Origin: Pedobacter suwonensis
GTDB lineage: Bacteria; Bacteroidota; Bacteroidia; Sphingobacteriales; Sphingobacteriaceae
DNA length: 64,000 nt
Direction: 5' to 3'
Assembly: GCF_900111825.1 (NCBI RefSeq)
Contig: NZ_FOJM01000006.1
Span: 158,506 to 222,505, forward strand
A program made the translations under genes and the position numbers. Under the pieces are notes generated by a model that saw only the letters and a list, made by a program, of their open reading frames with translations, was not told the origin of the DNA and searched no databases. Position 1 is the stretch's first letter. Each line of letters opens with the position of its first letter. This document shows positions 1-8,321 of the stretch, in pieces.

Positions 1-330
1 AAGATGGGGTATGTAAGATGGATGATGTTGCAAGACCGCTTTCGATAGATAAAAATCTGATTACCTTTTATGTAAGATTGGGTTATGTAAGATGGATGAT
101 GTTGCAAGGCTGCTTTCGATAGATAAAATCTGATTACCTTTTATGGAAGATGGGGTATGTAAGATGGATGATGTTGCAAGACTGCTTTCGATAGATAAAA
201 TCTGATTACCTTTTATGGAAGATGGGGTATGTAAGATGGATGATGTTGCAAGACCGCTTTCGATAGATAAAAATCTGATTACCTTTTATGTAAGATGGGA
301 TATGTAAGATGGATGATGTTATGCGACTTT
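1..330. repeat. Tandem repeat, 73-bp unit, four full copies plus a partial one
   Basis: Copies begin at 1, 74, 147, 219 and 292, so the period is 73 bp with one 72-bp copy. Each unit opens with heptamer-like words (AAGATGG, GGTATGT, AAGATGG, ATGATGT), then TGCAAGA, a CTTTCGATAGAT block and TGATTACCTTTTATG. Copies differ at only a few positions. The last copy breaks off after about 30 bases at GATGATGTT. The array touches the window edge, so the true copy number is unknown. There are no unique spacers, so it is not a CRISPR array. No reading frame of interest spans it. Confidence 0.93.
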
Positions 331-544
331 CTTATTTTCATTTTCTTCTCTCAATTCGCTTTCCATCTTCCATTTTCCGTCTTCCCTTTACCATTTTCCT
401 TCATCCATTTCCTTCATCCGTTTTACCTCAATGTTTGTCAGGATATAAAATCCAATTAATCATTTGATTTTAAGAAATATATTATTACTTTTGCAACCCC
501 GTAATATACCTCGGGATTAAAAAATTAAAAACATAATTATAACA
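331..544. other. Pyrimidine-rich heptad tract and rpsF upstream region
   Basis: From 360 to about 408 the sequence runs in 7-nt steps on the theme TTTCCAT, CTTCCAT, TTTCCGT, CTTCCCT, TTACCAT, TTTCCTT, CATCCAT. This is the complementary sense of the GATGG words in the 73-bp repeat just upstream. After 420 the region becomes the AT-rich promoter and leader of rpsF. No gene was seen. Confidence 0.6.
463..493 (+). promoter_or_regulatory. Bacteroidota-type promoter of rpsF-rpsR-rplI
   Basis: TTTG at 463-466 and TACTTTTG at 486-493 are separated by 19 nt, matching the Bacteroidota sigma-factor consensus TTG-N19-TAnnTTTG. The start site would be near 499-501, giving a leader of about 45 nt with no Shine-Dalgarno sequence before rpsF. 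Confidence 0.75.
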
Positions 545-901
545 ATGAATCAGTACGAAACTGTTATCGTTCTAACCCCGTTGTTATCTGAAGAGGCTGC
601 GAAAGAGGCATTAGCTAAATTCAAAGCAGTTCTAACTGATAACGGAGCCGAAATTATCCAGGAAGATAATTGGGGTTTGAGAAAATTAGCGTATCCAATT
701 GCAAAAAAATCAAATGGATTCTTCAACTTAACTGAATACAAAGCTTCAGGAGATTTGATCGCAAAATTAGAGCTTGAATTAAAACGCGATGAGCGTGTGT
801 TACGTTTCTTAACTATCCGTTTAGACAAACACGCTGTTGCTTACAATGAGAAAAAGCGTAGTGGTGCTTTTAACAAAAAAACTAAGGAGGTTGCAGCGTA
901 A
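545..901 (+). CDS. rpsF: 30S ribosomal protein bS6
   Basis: This 118-aa protein is a small-subunit ribosomal protein that binds 16S rRNA as a heterodimer with bS18. It opens with the typical strand [17 protein letters not shown] and contains the conserved [17 protein letters not shown] and [17 protein letters not shown] segments. It is first in the order rpsF-rpsR-rplI. Its stop codon shares one base with the rpsR start (TAATG), so the two are translationally coupled. No Shine-Dalgarno sequence precedes the ATG, unlike the next two genes. The C-terminal lysine-rich tail is normal for the family. Confidence 0.97.
   Translation: MNQYETVIVLTPLLSEEAAKEALAKFKAVLTDNGAEIIQEDNWGLRKLAYPIAKKSNGFFNLTEYKASGDLIAKLELELKRDERVLRFLTIRLDKHAVAYNEKKRSGAFNKKTKEVAA
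884..890 (+). promoter_or_regulatory. Strong Shine-Dalgarno site of rpsR
   Basis: AAGGAGG lies inside the end of rpsF, 10 nt before the rpsR ATG. It is notable because most genes in the window, rpsF included, have no such motif. Confidence 0.75.
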
Positions 902-1164
902 TGGCAAGAGAACAAATACAATACGTAACTGCCCCTAAAGTAGAGGATAACCGTAAAAAATATTGCCGTTTCAAGAAAAACGGAATTAAATACATCGATT
1001 ACAAGGATGCAAACTTCTTGTTGAAATTTATTAACGATCAAGGTAAATTGTTACCACGCCGTTTAACCGGTACTTCGTTAAAATTCCAACGTAAAGTGGC
1101 TCAGGCTGTTAAACGTGCCCGTCATATCGGTTTGTTACCTTTTGTTGCTGATCAATTAAAATAG
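901..1164 (+). CDS. rpsR: 30S ribosomal protein bS18
   Basis: This 87-aa protein is the partner of bS6 on the 30S platform. The conserved segments [31 protein letters not shown] and [16 protein letters not shown] identify it. The ATG overlaps the rpsF stop and is preceded by AAGGAGG at 884-890. In Flavobacterium ribosomes bS6, bS18 and bS21 have been reported to form a pocket that hides the anti-Shine-Dalgarno tail, so a strong Shine-Dalgarno site on this particular gene may be regulatory; that link is inference. Confidence 0.97.
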   Translation: MAREQIQYVTAPKVEDNRKKYCRFKKNGIKYIDYKDANFLLKFINDQGKLLPRRLTGTSLKFQRKVAQAVKRARHIGLLPFVADQLK

Positions 1165-1168
1165 GAGG
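1163..1168 (+). promoter_or_regulatory. Strong Shine-Dalgarno site of rplI
   Basis: AGGAGG overlaps the rpsR stop codon and lies 8 nt before the rplI ATG. It is the second strong site in this operon. Confidence 0.75.
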
Positions 1169-1176
1169 CTAGAGAT

Positions 1177-1620
1177 ATGGAAATTATTTTAAAACAAGAT
1201 ATTAAAGGCCTTGGTGAGAAAGATGATGTAGTTACAGTAAAGCCAGGTTTTGGCCGTAACTATTTAATCCCTCAAGGATTTGCTGCATTAGCTACTTCTT
1301 CTGCTAAAAAAGTATTGGCAGAAAACTTAAAGCAAGCTGCTTTTAAACAAGATAAAATTAAGAAAGATGCTGAAGGTGTTGCTGAGCGTTTAGCTGAGGT
1401 TAAACTTTCAATCGGTGCCAAAGCAGGCGAAAGCGGAAAAATCTTCGGAGCGGTTAACACCATCCAGATTGCTGAAGCATTAAAAGCCCAAGGCTTTGAT
1501 GTAGATCGTCGCCGTATTACTTTTGAAACTGAACCTAAGTTTGTTGGCGAATATGTTGCTAACTTAAACTTACACAAAGAAGTTAAAGTTCAGGTTCCTT
1601 TTGAAGTAATCGCTGAATAA
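1177..1620 (+). CDS. rplI: 50S ribosomal protein bL9
   Basis: This 147-aa large-subunit protein has the bL9 layout. An N-terminal rRNA-binding domain carries the family signature around GFGRNYLIPQGFA (residues 24-36). A lysine/alanine-rich connecting helix follows, then a C-terminal domain with GKIFGAVNTIQIAEALK. It lies 12 nt after rpsR and closes the operon; a strong hairpin terminator follows at 1638-1676. Confidence 0.97.
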   Translation: MEIILKQDIKGLGEKDDVVTVKPGFGRNYLIPQGFAALATSSAKKVLAENLKQAAFKQDKIKKDAEGVAERLAEVKLSIGAKAGESGKIFGAVNTIQIAEALKAQGFDVDRRRITFETEPKFVGEYVANLNLHKEVKVQVPFEVIAE

Positions 1621-1637
1621 GCATTCTTTTAATCAAT

Positions 1638-1676
1638 AAAAAAGGCCTCTAGATTTTCATCAAGAGGCCTTTTTTA
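1638..1676 (+). terminator. Rho-independent terminator after rplI
   Basis: The stem AGGCCTCT (1643-1650) pairs with AGAGGCCT (1663-1670) around a 12-nt loop. Flanking A and T tracts make it usable from both strands. Confidence 0.9.
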
Positions 1677-1817
1677 TTGGATGTAAGAGGTAAGAATGTG
1701 AGATGGATGATGGTGAAGATTAATTTAGCCATAATTACTGATCTATTACGTTTTATTCAATAAATTGTTTAAACTTAACTACATCTTCCTTTTTCCATCA
1801 CACATCATCCTTCCTTT

Positions 1818-2516
1818 TTATCCTTTCGGTGCAGTAGGTCTGATTTCCACCTTGCTGGGCAGCGTTCTTGCCGGCATGGCCAATAAATCAACAATCAGTT
1901 TACCCATATCCTCTGGCTGGATTTTCCAGGCATCGTTTTCACTGTCAGGCTGATGATCATTAAAGTGGCTCGCAACCGATCCAGGCATAATGGTGCTTAC
2001 CTTAACACCATACTTTCTTAAATCAAGCATCACTGATTGGGTAAAGCCTGTTAAGCCGAATTTACTGGCATTATAAGCAGATCCTCCTGCAAAAAAGTTT
2101 GTGCCTGCCAGGCTCGAAATGGTAAATATATGGCCCCTGGTCTTTTTAAGCTCTTCAACTGAAGCTTTGATACTATAGAAAACACCCGTTAAATTAGTAT
2201 CAATCGTTTCTTTCCACAAATTAATGTCTAATTCGTCAACCGGTGCAAAATGACCAATACCAGCATTGGCAATCAGTACATCTAATTGTCCCCATTTTTC
2301 GAGTATCAGATTTACAGCATCCTGCTGAGATTTAAAATCTACAACATCTGCTTCAATAGCCAATACATCTCCATGTGCTACCAATTGAGATGCAGCCTGA
2401 TTTGCGCTGGCAATCGTTCTGCTTGTAATGGCTACCTTATAGCCTTCTTTTAAAAGTGATTCGGCAATGCCGAAACCAATTCCTTTGCTTCCGCCTGTAA
2501 TTAATGCAACTTTCAT
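1818..2516 (-). CDS. Short-chain dehydrogenase/reductase
   Basis: This 232-aa cytosolic NAD(P)-dependent oxidoreductase is a classical SDR. The cofactor motif TGGSKGIG is at residues 7-14, NAGIG at 84-88, and the catalytic residues are Ser135, Tyr148 and Lys152 (YNASK). It resembles 3-oxoacyl-ACP reductase-like proteins, but it is not next to fatty-acid genes and the substrate cannot be told. The ATG gives a normal SDR N-terminus. It is separated by 30 nt from the lipoprotein gene at 2547 on the same strand and lies downstream of it. Confidence 0.9.
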   Translation of the reverse strand: MKVALITGGSKGIGFGIAESLLKEGYKVAITSRTIASANQAASQLVAHGDVLAIEADVVDFKSQQDAVNLILEKWGQLDVLIANAGIGHFAPVDELDINLWKETIDTNLTGVFYSIKASVEELKKTRGHIFTISSLAGTNFFAGGSAYNASKFGLTGFTQSVMLDLRKYGVKVSTIMPGSVASHFNDHQPDSENDAWKIQPEDMGKLIVDLLAMPARTLPSKVEIRPTAPKG

Positions 2517-2546
2517 GTTGTTGTAACGTATGATATTGAAAAATGT

Positions 2547-3356
2547 TTACTTAGATTTTTTCAAATTGTGGTGAGGAAGTTCCATGATCTGGATATCTTT
2601 AAAATCGACAGGCTGACCTTCGCTTTGTAAAGCAATAAAACCAGATTGAATTGCTTTGCCATCTATTTTAATTTGGGGGTCGTAACGGTTAGCCACCTCT
2701 CCACCAATTTGGGGTTTGCTATATTGTAACACCGTATCGCCATTGATGACATGCGTAACCAGCGAATCGCCAAGCACAATCAGTTCAGCAGATACCCACT
2801 GGTCACCATCGTATGTTTTTGATTTAGAATCCAGGCAATGGCCATCATACAATTTACCTTTATAAAAAATATCGGTACCTGGCGAACACATATTTCCTGT
2901 CGGGCGCGGCCTACCGTCGCTCAAACCACCTAAAAACTGCATTTCAATCGAAATTGGCCAGTCTTGTTCCTTAGGCATTGTTTTCGGATCCTGCGAATGG
3001 AACATTAAACCGCTATTACGCAGCGTATAACTGGGTGCCCCTTTTTGCAACTCACCTACAAAACGGTACTTTAACTTTAAATGGTAATAGGAGAAAGGCG
3101 TTTTGTAGTAAAGATGGCCAAACTGATCATTGAAATCACCATATTGGTCGTACCGCACCTGTATTATACCATCAACCACCCTAAAAGTATTTCCAAAATT
3201 TACATTGTAATCGTGGTGGTGGATTTTAACATTCCAGTCTTTAATGTCTTTTCCATTAAAAAGTGTTATCCACTTTTCAGGTTTGTTATTGTTGTTTTTA
3301 ATGGTACTGCAGCCCCATAGGGTAACTGCAAAAATAAGATAACTTAGTTTTTTCAT
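2547..3356 (-). CDS. DUF1080-type lipoprotein (3-keto-disaccharide hydrolase-like)
   Basis: This 269-aa protein starts with a lipoprotein signal whose lipidated cysteine would be Cys16 (LWGC). The mature part matches the DUF1080 / 3-keto-disaccharide hydrolase fold, a concanavalin-like sandwich common in Bacteroidota. Diagnostic stretches are WITLFNGKDIKDWNVK near the N-terminus, NSGLMFHSQDP in the middle, and GFIALQSEGQPVDFKDIQI at the end. The protein is probably surface or periplasmic and acts on carbohydrates; the exact substrate is unknown. No sugar-uptake genes adjoin it. Confidence 0.87.
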   Translation of the reverse strand: MKKLSYLIFAVTLWGCSTIKNNNNKPEKWITLFNGKDIKDWNVKIHHHDYNVNFGNTFRVVDGIIQVRYDQYGDFNDQFGHLYYKTPFSYYHLKLKYRFVGELQKGAPSYTLRNSGLMFHSQDPKTMPKEQDWPISIEMQFLGGLSDGRPRPTGNMCSPGTDIFYKGKLYDGHCLDSKSKTYDGDQWVSAELIVLGDSLVTHVINGDTVLQYSKPQIGGEVANRYDPQIKIDGKAIQSGFIALQSEGQPVDFKDIQIMELPHHNLKKSK

Positions 3357-3406
3357 TTGGTTAAAATTGATTTCCGGAATTTATGTTGGAGCTGTTATAA
3401 TTTTAT

Positions 3407-4117
3407 TTATTGCTTTGGTTTCTTAATAAGTTTACAGCAATTACCATCCTTATTCATAAAATGGGAAAGGTAAACGCCATTTTTCCTTATATCCGCCTTT
3501 TTTGCTAGCAAGCTATCAAATTTGACTGTGCCATTTCTGATTTCATAGAATTCGGATGGATTGTAATAAATAGAGTCGGGATGCTCAGGAATCTCAATGA
3601 GGTCGAAACCGCCGTATTCCAGGACCCCATCATGATCAATGTCGGTAAATGGAACTGGCCCACCTCCTTGATTTTTATCATTATATACACAGTCTGCAAT
3701 AAACATTACCTTATTATCTTTCGCAATAGAGTATGCTGTAATGTAATTGAAATTAGGTCTTCCATCGTTTTCCAAAAAAAGCAGCAATTTATCATTGCTT
3801 TTGATTACCCTATTGTATTTACTTTTGTAAATAAAGTAATGTGTAGTGTCTAGATAAATCTGTTTGCCGTTGAGTGAAATTGCCTCATGGTAGTAATCGT
3901 GATTTTTACTATTAAAATATACTCTACTTATCCTGATACTATCTTTGCGATCTATTTTAATAGTGAGTGGACTGTAAGCCGTATCAATTTTATTTGAATC
4001 GGGTAATTTATTATTAATTGCGGAAGAAATAGGGTTGATTTTGACCTGTTCTGTTGGTTTTGGATTTCTGCATGCAATGGAGCATAAGCTTACAAGGATG
4101 AAAATCATTCTTATCAT
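3407..4117 (-). CDS. Hypothetical lipoprotein
   Basis: This 236-aa protein has a hydrophobic N-terminus ending in a plausible lipobox (SIAC, Cys16), so it is predicted to be a lipoprotein. The mature part is of a type I do not recognise. It has one calcium-loop-like motif, DIDHDGVLEYGG, similar to the loops of EF-hand or FG-GAP repeats. It lies 50 nt upstream of the DUF1080 gene on the same strand and may be co-transcribed with it. Function unknown. Confidence 0.75.
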   Translation of the reverse strand: MIRMIFILVSLCSIACRNPKPTEQVKINPISSAINNKLPDSNKIDTAYSPLTIKIDRKDSIRISRVYFNSKNHDYYHEAISLNGKQIYLDTTHYFIYKSKYNRVIKSNDKLLLFLENDGRPNFNYITAYSIAKDNKVMFIADCVYNDKNQGGGPVPFTDIDHDGVLEYGGFDLIEIPEHPDSIYYNPSEFYEIRNGTVKFDSLLAKKADIRKNGVYLSHFMNKDGNCCKLIKKPKQ

Positions 4118-4183
4118 AAAACTAAGATAGGAAAATGAAGTAGGATTAGTTTATATTCTGCTTTTGAAGGCTAAAAAATATAA

Positions 4184-4228
4184 TCTCTTATCTCTATTTC
4201 ACATCTTCCGTCCCTTTAATTACCTTTG
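4184..4228 (+). promoter_or_regulatory. Heptad tract and -7 box before mtgA
   Basis: TACCTTTG at 4221-4228 is a perfect TAnnTTTG box ending only 5 nt before the mtgA ATG, so the mRNA would be leaderless or nearly so. The preceding TCTCTTA, TCTCTAT, TTCACAT, CTTCCGT steps (4184-4211) continue the 7-nt-periodic intergenic pattern. Confidence 0.55.
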
Positions 4229-4233
4229 CACCC

Positions 4234-4962
4234 ATGGCAAAAACACGGGCAACCAAGACCAAAAGCAAAGCAAAACATCCCCTGCTCAAGAGGATTACTA
4301 ACGTGGCTACAAAAGTATTTATATATTTTTTATTGGTTTCTGTGTTTTGGGTCATTGCCCTTCGCTTCATCAACCCGCCTATTACCCTTTTAATGGTACT
4401 GCGGAATATTGAGCGTAAAGCAGATGGAAAACCTTTTAAAACAGAAAAAAAATGGGTAAAATTTGATGATATTTCTGATAACATGAAAAGGGCTGCCGTT
4501 TCTGCAGAAGATCAGCTTTTTTTAACCCATATCGGTTTTGATATGAAAGCCATTGAAAAAGCTTTTGCCAGTAATGCCAAAGGGAAGAAGATAAAAGGTG
4601 GAAGTACCATTTCACAGCAAACTGCTAAAAATGTTTTTCTTTGGCCTGGCCGATCGTGGATCAGAAAAGGTTTTGAAGCTTATTTTACTTTATTGATAGA
4701 ACTGTTCTGGAGCAAAGAGCGAATATTAGAAGTTTACCTGAACGTCATTGAAATGGGCGACGGGATTTATGGTGCCGAAGCTGCCGCCCGGGAGTATTAT
4801 GGCAAATCGTGCACAAAATTAACCAAAAAACAAGCTGCTTTAATTGCTTCCTGTTTTCCAAACCCCAGAAGATGGACGCCTAAAAATGCAACCCCATATA
4901 TCAGACACCGTCAATACCTGATTTTAAGAAATATGAACAGGTTGGGACCGCTTGATTTTTAG
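4234..4962 (+). CDS. mtgA: Monofunctional peptidoglycan transglycosylase
   Basis: This 242-aa GT51 enzyme polymerises lipid II into glycan strands at the inner membrane. A basic N-terminus is followed by one membrane helix (about residues 27-46). The catalytic motif SAEDQLFLTHIGFD carries Glu92. Other family motifs are GGSTISQQTAKN (122-133) and WSKERILEVYLNVIEMG (159-175). There is no transpeptidase domain, so this is the monofunctional form. The start sits right behind a -7 box, which fits a leaderless message. It converges with the AsmA-like gene across an inverted heptamer array. Confidence 0.93.
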   Translation: MAKTRATKTKSKAKHPLLKRITNVATKVFIYFLLVSVFWVIALRFINPPITLLMVLRNIERKADGKPFKTEKKWVKFDDISDNMKRAAVSAEDQLFLTHIGFDMKAIEKAFASNAKGKKIKGGSTISQQTAKNVFLWPGRSWIRKGFEAYFTLLIELFWSKERILEVYLNVIEMGDGIYGAEAAAREYYGKSCTKLTKKQAALIASCFPNPRRWTPKNATPYIRHRQYLILRNMNRLGPLDF

Positions 4963-5036
4963 TCTGAAGTTTAAAGTCCTGAGTCTTCAGTCCATTTTTC
5001 GACTTAGGACTTTAGACTTGAGCCTATGGACTAACA
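4963..5036. repeat. Inverted heptamer array between converging genes
   Basis: The left half repeats AGTCNNN in 7-nt steps (AGTCTGA, AGTTTAA, AGTCCTG, AGTCTTC, AGTCCAT). The right half repeats the complement (GACTTAG, GACTTTA, GACTTGA...). The arms AAGTTTAAAGTCCTGAGTC (from 4968) and GACTTAGGACTTTAGACTT pair almost fully, giving a long hairpin between mtgA and the AsmA-like gene. It could end transcription from both sides, although it lacks a clean T-tract. Confidence 0.75.
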
Positions 5037-7448
5037 CTAGTCATGATCTTTGTTCCATCTGATTTTTATTCCGCCTTTTTCGTCGTCAATGGCTTTCAGG
5101 TGCAAAACGATGCCACGCATACGGGCTTCTCTTCTTTCTGATCTGGTTAGGTTTTCATCTCCCTTTGGATTTCTGAGTGGAATGTCCATCTGAACATTTG
5201 TACCGGTACCCAAAGCATAAATACCCTTTACATTAAAGTTTAAAGCACTGGAGTTGATCTGCATCGGACTGATTTCTACCTTATCGCCACGGATATTAAG
5301 GGTTCCATCAAGATTTTTGATCTCCACATTTGATAGGTTCCTGTTGGCAAAAGCAAATTTACCTACCTTAACCATCGGCTCGAAATTAACCAGGGCAGCA
5401 TTGTTCAGGTTAAATACCACTTTACCATTGATTGATCGCGGAAGAATTTTTCCTGCGTGCGATATTCTTCCCGAAATGTTAACCAACGATGATAAGTAAC
5501 CTTTTAAATTTTTATTGGTAATGGTATTTTGACCGAAGTTATCAAACGAATAGAAAAAATCTTTCACGCTTACATGGCCGATCTTTGAGTTGACCTTAAA
5601 ACTATTTGATGCCGCTTCCTGCATAATATTTCCATTTAGGGATAACTGACCTCCTGCATGCATCACACTGATTTTGTTAAAAAATATGCCTCCGCCACGT
5701 AGCGAAATGTTGGCATCAAGATTTTTGGCCAAAAAATGGTCATAAATGGCTTTATCTACCGTTAAGCGGATATCCATTTTAGAAAGTTCCAGCACATTGC
5801 TTAGTTCTTTCGAAACAACTTGTTTATTGCTGCCCGATTTTTTCTTAGCCGTTCTCGGACCTAAGAAAGGTAAAAACTCTTTTAGGTAAAGCTGCGGGCT
5901 CGACATTTTTAAGTTCACCAATATTTTTTCAGGTGCTGTATAATAGAGGTTGGCAAAATTGGCGATACTACAGCTCACATTCAACTCACTTTTGCCCAAT
6001 TGAAAATGTCCATTTTGTATGGATAAATCATTTTGGTTAAAATCGATATTTAAAGCGCTCTTTACTAAATGAAGTTTTCTTGGGATATAAACGATATCGG
6101 CGTCTGCAATTCGTATTTTACCGGAAACCACCGGTTTGGTGAACCTGAAATTATCAATATCGGCCTTGCAATAAAGTCTTAAGTCGGCTGTTCCACTTTT
6201 AAAATCGAAGTCGTTCGTACCCAATGAATGGTTTAAGTTCGTTAGTGGAAATTGCGAGGTAACCAATCCGGTTGCAATAGGGCGGGAGAGATTGTTAACT
6301 GTAAACGTATCGATCTTAAGCGGTGCATTAAAATATTTTGCCGTAAGCCTGTGAAATTTGATGGACGAGTTTTCATCGCCAATAATGCCGCCAACGGTAT
6401 CACGGTTGGTGAATGAACCATCGAAATTACACGCTGTTAGTTTACCCGCCGGGATGGAAACCACATTATCCCTCACGGTTATGCCTACATTGATCAAAGG
6501 ATCTCCATATTTTCCTGATCCGTCATCAACAATATTTCCGCGGATATTGATCGGTTTTTCAATTCCAAATTTTAGCAGTTTGGAAGAAATGTTGGGTGAT
6601 AAGAGTAAAGCAACGTCTCTGAAGAGGATATCATCAACAGCAATGCTAATGGCAAAAGCAGATTTAGCGAGTTCTATTTTGGCGCCAATTTTAAAAGGGT
6701 GACCACCAATGTTAAGGATTTCGGGACTCAGGATTATCGCATCCAGATCTCTGCTATAATGTGCATTTAAAGTGCCTTCCAGGGTTTTGTCTTTTAAAAA
6801 GCTACCTTTTCGGGTATTAAAGGCAAAACTGTTTACTTTGGTTATTAACTTAATGTTACCCGTCCAGCCGCTATCCGGATATTCCATCCTGCCCTTAATC
6901 TGATCAATATTAAAATTAAACAGCTTAAATCTTTTCTTATTATCTAAAACCAAACTCACCTTGTTAAAATCAATTTTTTTCACCTCAAGTGCTGAAGATT
7001 TCGTTGACGGTTTTTTATCGGTTTTAGGTTTGCTTTTAAAGATACTGGTATTGCTATAGCCTGTTGAATCAGTATAGATATAAATAGACGCATTGTTAAT
7101 GGAAATCTGTCTGATATTGATGTTGCCTGTAATAAGGGAGAGTATGTTTAAAGATACATCAATATCCTGTGCCTTTAACAGGTCGTGTTTGTGCTGCGCC
7201 CACAGGCTATCCCTTAACAAAACGCCATTCAAAGAAACAGAAACCCCCGGAAAGCTTTTCAAAAGCGTAGGCTCCATGCTGGTGGCGGTAATCTGTCCGT
7301 TTAAGTTTTTATTTAATTGCGAGAGGATAGAAGCCAATACTTCTTTTTTATTTCTGCTGATGTAAAAAGCACCCGCCAGCCAGGTTAATATAATCAGTAC
7401 AACTAAAACCGATACAATTTTTAAAGAGATTTTAAGCCAGCGCTTCAT
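5037..7448 (-). CDS. AsmA-like inner-membrane-anchored protein
   Basis: I place the start at the ATG at 7448 (803 aa), where MKRWLKISLKIVSVLVVLI begins a normal basic-plus-hydrophobic membrane anchor. An in-frame ATG at 7541 would add 31 residues and a second hydrophobic stretch right after the upstream gene, which is less likely. The rest is a large periplasmic protein rich in beta strands and asparagine, typical of the AsmA/TamB-like bridge-type lipid transport superfamily. The ending, with PLRNPKG, RSERREARMRGIVLHLKA and GGIKIRWNKD, is common to Bacteroidota AsmA-like proteins. Function is probably outer-membrane lipid homeostasis; this is inferred from the family. Confidence 0.88.
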   Translation of the reverse strand: MKRWLKISLKIVSVLVVLIILTWLAGAFYISRNKKEVLASILSQLNKNLNGQITATSMEPTLLKSFPGVSVSLNGVLLRDSLWAQHKHDLLKAQDIDVSLNILSLITGNINIRQISINNASIYIYTDSTGYSNTSIFKSKPKTDKKPSTKSSALEVKKIDFNKVSLVLDNKKRFKLFNFNIDQIKGRMEYPDSGWTGNIKLITKVNSFAFNTRKGSFLKDKTLEGTLNAHYSRDLDAIILSPEILNIGGHPFKIGAKIELAKSAFAISIAVDDILFRDVALLLSPNISSKLLKFGIEKPINIRGNIVDDGSGKYGDPLINVGITVRDNVVSIPAGKLTACNFDGSFTNRDTVGGIIGDENSSIKFHRLTAKYFNAPLKIDTFTVNNLSRPIATGLVTSQFPLTNLNHSLGTNDFDFKSGTADLRLYCKADIDNFRFTKPVVSGKIRIADADIVYIPRKLHLVKSALNIDFNQNDLSIQNGHFQLGKSELNVSCSIANFANLYYTAPEKILVNLKMSSPQLYLKEFLPFLGPRTAKKKSGSNKQVVSKELSNVLELSKMDIRLTVDKAIYDHFLAKNLDANISLRGGGIFFNKISVMHAGGQLSLNGNIMQEAASNSFKVNSKIGHVSVKDFFYSFDNFGQNTITNKNLKGYLSSLVNISGRISHAGKILPRSINGKVVFNLNNAALVNFEPMVKVGKFAFANRNLSNVEIKNLDGTLNIRGDKVEISPMQINSSALNFNVKGIYALGTGTNVQMDIPLRNPKGDENLTRSERREARMRGIVLHLKAIDDEKGGIKIRWNKDHD

Positions 7449-7545
7449 AAACAAGATTTGATTAAACCAATATAATGTTTTCTGCCAGCTAATTGTTTGG
7501 CTAACAATAAAAATAGCTGTAATAGTAACAGCTATTATCAATCAG

Positions 7546-7833
7546 TTAGCCCAGAAGAGATTCCAGATCCGGGTGGTATTGTGATGTAAGGAAATGCGTA
7601 ATCTTGAAATCGGCCAAACGGTGCTTATAAAAGGGGTCTTCCATCAGGATTTTCTTTAATTCAGCCTCATCTTTGGCAATTGCCAAAATGATTCCACCGG
7701 TTCGCGGAACCTTTCTGCCCGAGGCCACAAAAACGTTCTGTTTATAATATTTTTTAAGGTACCGAACATGTGCCCCCATATGCTCATCCAGTTCTTCTAA
7801 AGGAACAATATATTTCAGATCAACAATAAACAT
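7546..7833 (-). CDS. YciI-like protein
   Basis: This 95-aa protein has the YCII-type ferredoxin-like fold pattern. It opens with MFIVDLKYIVPLEELDEHMG, where the conserved His/Asp-type residues lie in DEHMGAHVRYLKKYY, followed by GGIILAIAKDEAELKKIL and DPFYKHRLADFKITHF. Related proteins are small dimeric enzymes or stress proteins of uncertain role. It follows the gene at 7839 by only 5 nt and precedes the AsmA-like gene, so it probably sits in an operon. Start ATG is unambiguous. Confidence 0.85.
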   Translation of the reverse strand: MFIVDLKYIVPLEELDEHMGAHVRYLKKYYKQNVFVASGRKVPRTGGIILAIAKDEAELKKILMEDPFYKHRLADFKITHFLTSQYHPDLESLLG

Positions 7834-7838
7834 AATAC

Positions 7839-8318
7839 TTATAACAAATGCGCAAAAACGGTAGAATGCCAGCTGTTTTTAAAGGGAACTTCCCACTTCG
7901 TTTCCAGCTCGGCCAGGTTTTGTACCATATTGTTGAATACGGTAGTTTCTGGTGTAACCTGTTTAATATTTACCAAAGTTTCAAAGTCCTCTTTGTTGTT
8001 TACCACTACCTCTCCATTTACTTTATAGGCAATATTGAAACGGTTAAAAAGATCCACATGGTATTCCTGTTCAATTTCTTTCATTAAGCGAACAGAGCTA
8101 TCAATAGAGCAGCCGGTAACGCCAGCCCTACTCTCATCAACGATCAGAATGATAAAAAAGCCATAGCGTATTTCTGCCTTGGCTAATAACTCATTTCCAT
8201 GTGCTTTCCACTGGTTAGTAAAGGCGGTTAGCTTGTTTAAGATCTCAGTTTCTTCGCCTGAAGTAAATTTGCGATCGCTTTGGTATATCCAAACTCTTGA
8301 TTGTGGAGAAAAACTCAT
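7839..8318 (-). CDS. Conserved Bacteroidota protein of unknown function
   Basis: This protein of about 159 aa opens with MSFSPQSRVWIYQSDRKF. Homologues in Bacteroidota are, as I recall, often labelled ABC transporter ATPase, but no Walker A, Walker B or signature motif is present, so that name is unsupported. A conserved-looking stretch is GVTGCSIDSSVRLMKEIEQ. I chose the ATG at 8318 instead of 8324 because a perfect -7 box on this strand (8322-8329) lies directly upstream. Transcription would start at about the codon itself, giving a leaderless message. Confidence 0.75.
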   Translation of the reverse strand: MSFSPQSRVWIYQSDRKFTSGEETEILNKLTAFTNQWKAHGNELLAKAEIRYGFFIILIVDESRAGVTGCSIDSSVRLMKEIEQEYHVDLFNRFNIAYKVNGEVVVNNKEDFETLVNIKQVTPETTVFNNMVQNLAELETKWEVPFKNSWHSTVFAHLL

Positions 8319-8321
8319 ATA

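Noticed and set aside
1-330. CRISPR-like array
   Set aside because: Copies are directly contiguous with a 73-bp period and no variable spacers; no cas genes occur in the window.
494-516. CCCG...CGGG hairpin as an S6:S18-binding leader motif of rpsF
   Set aside because: The predicted transcription start falls at about 499-501, inside the hairpin, and only four base pairs form; support is too weak.
7449-7541. 31-residue N-terminal extension of the AsmA-like protein
   Set aside because: The ATG at 7448 begins a normal membrane anchor; the extension would add a second hydrophobic stretch.
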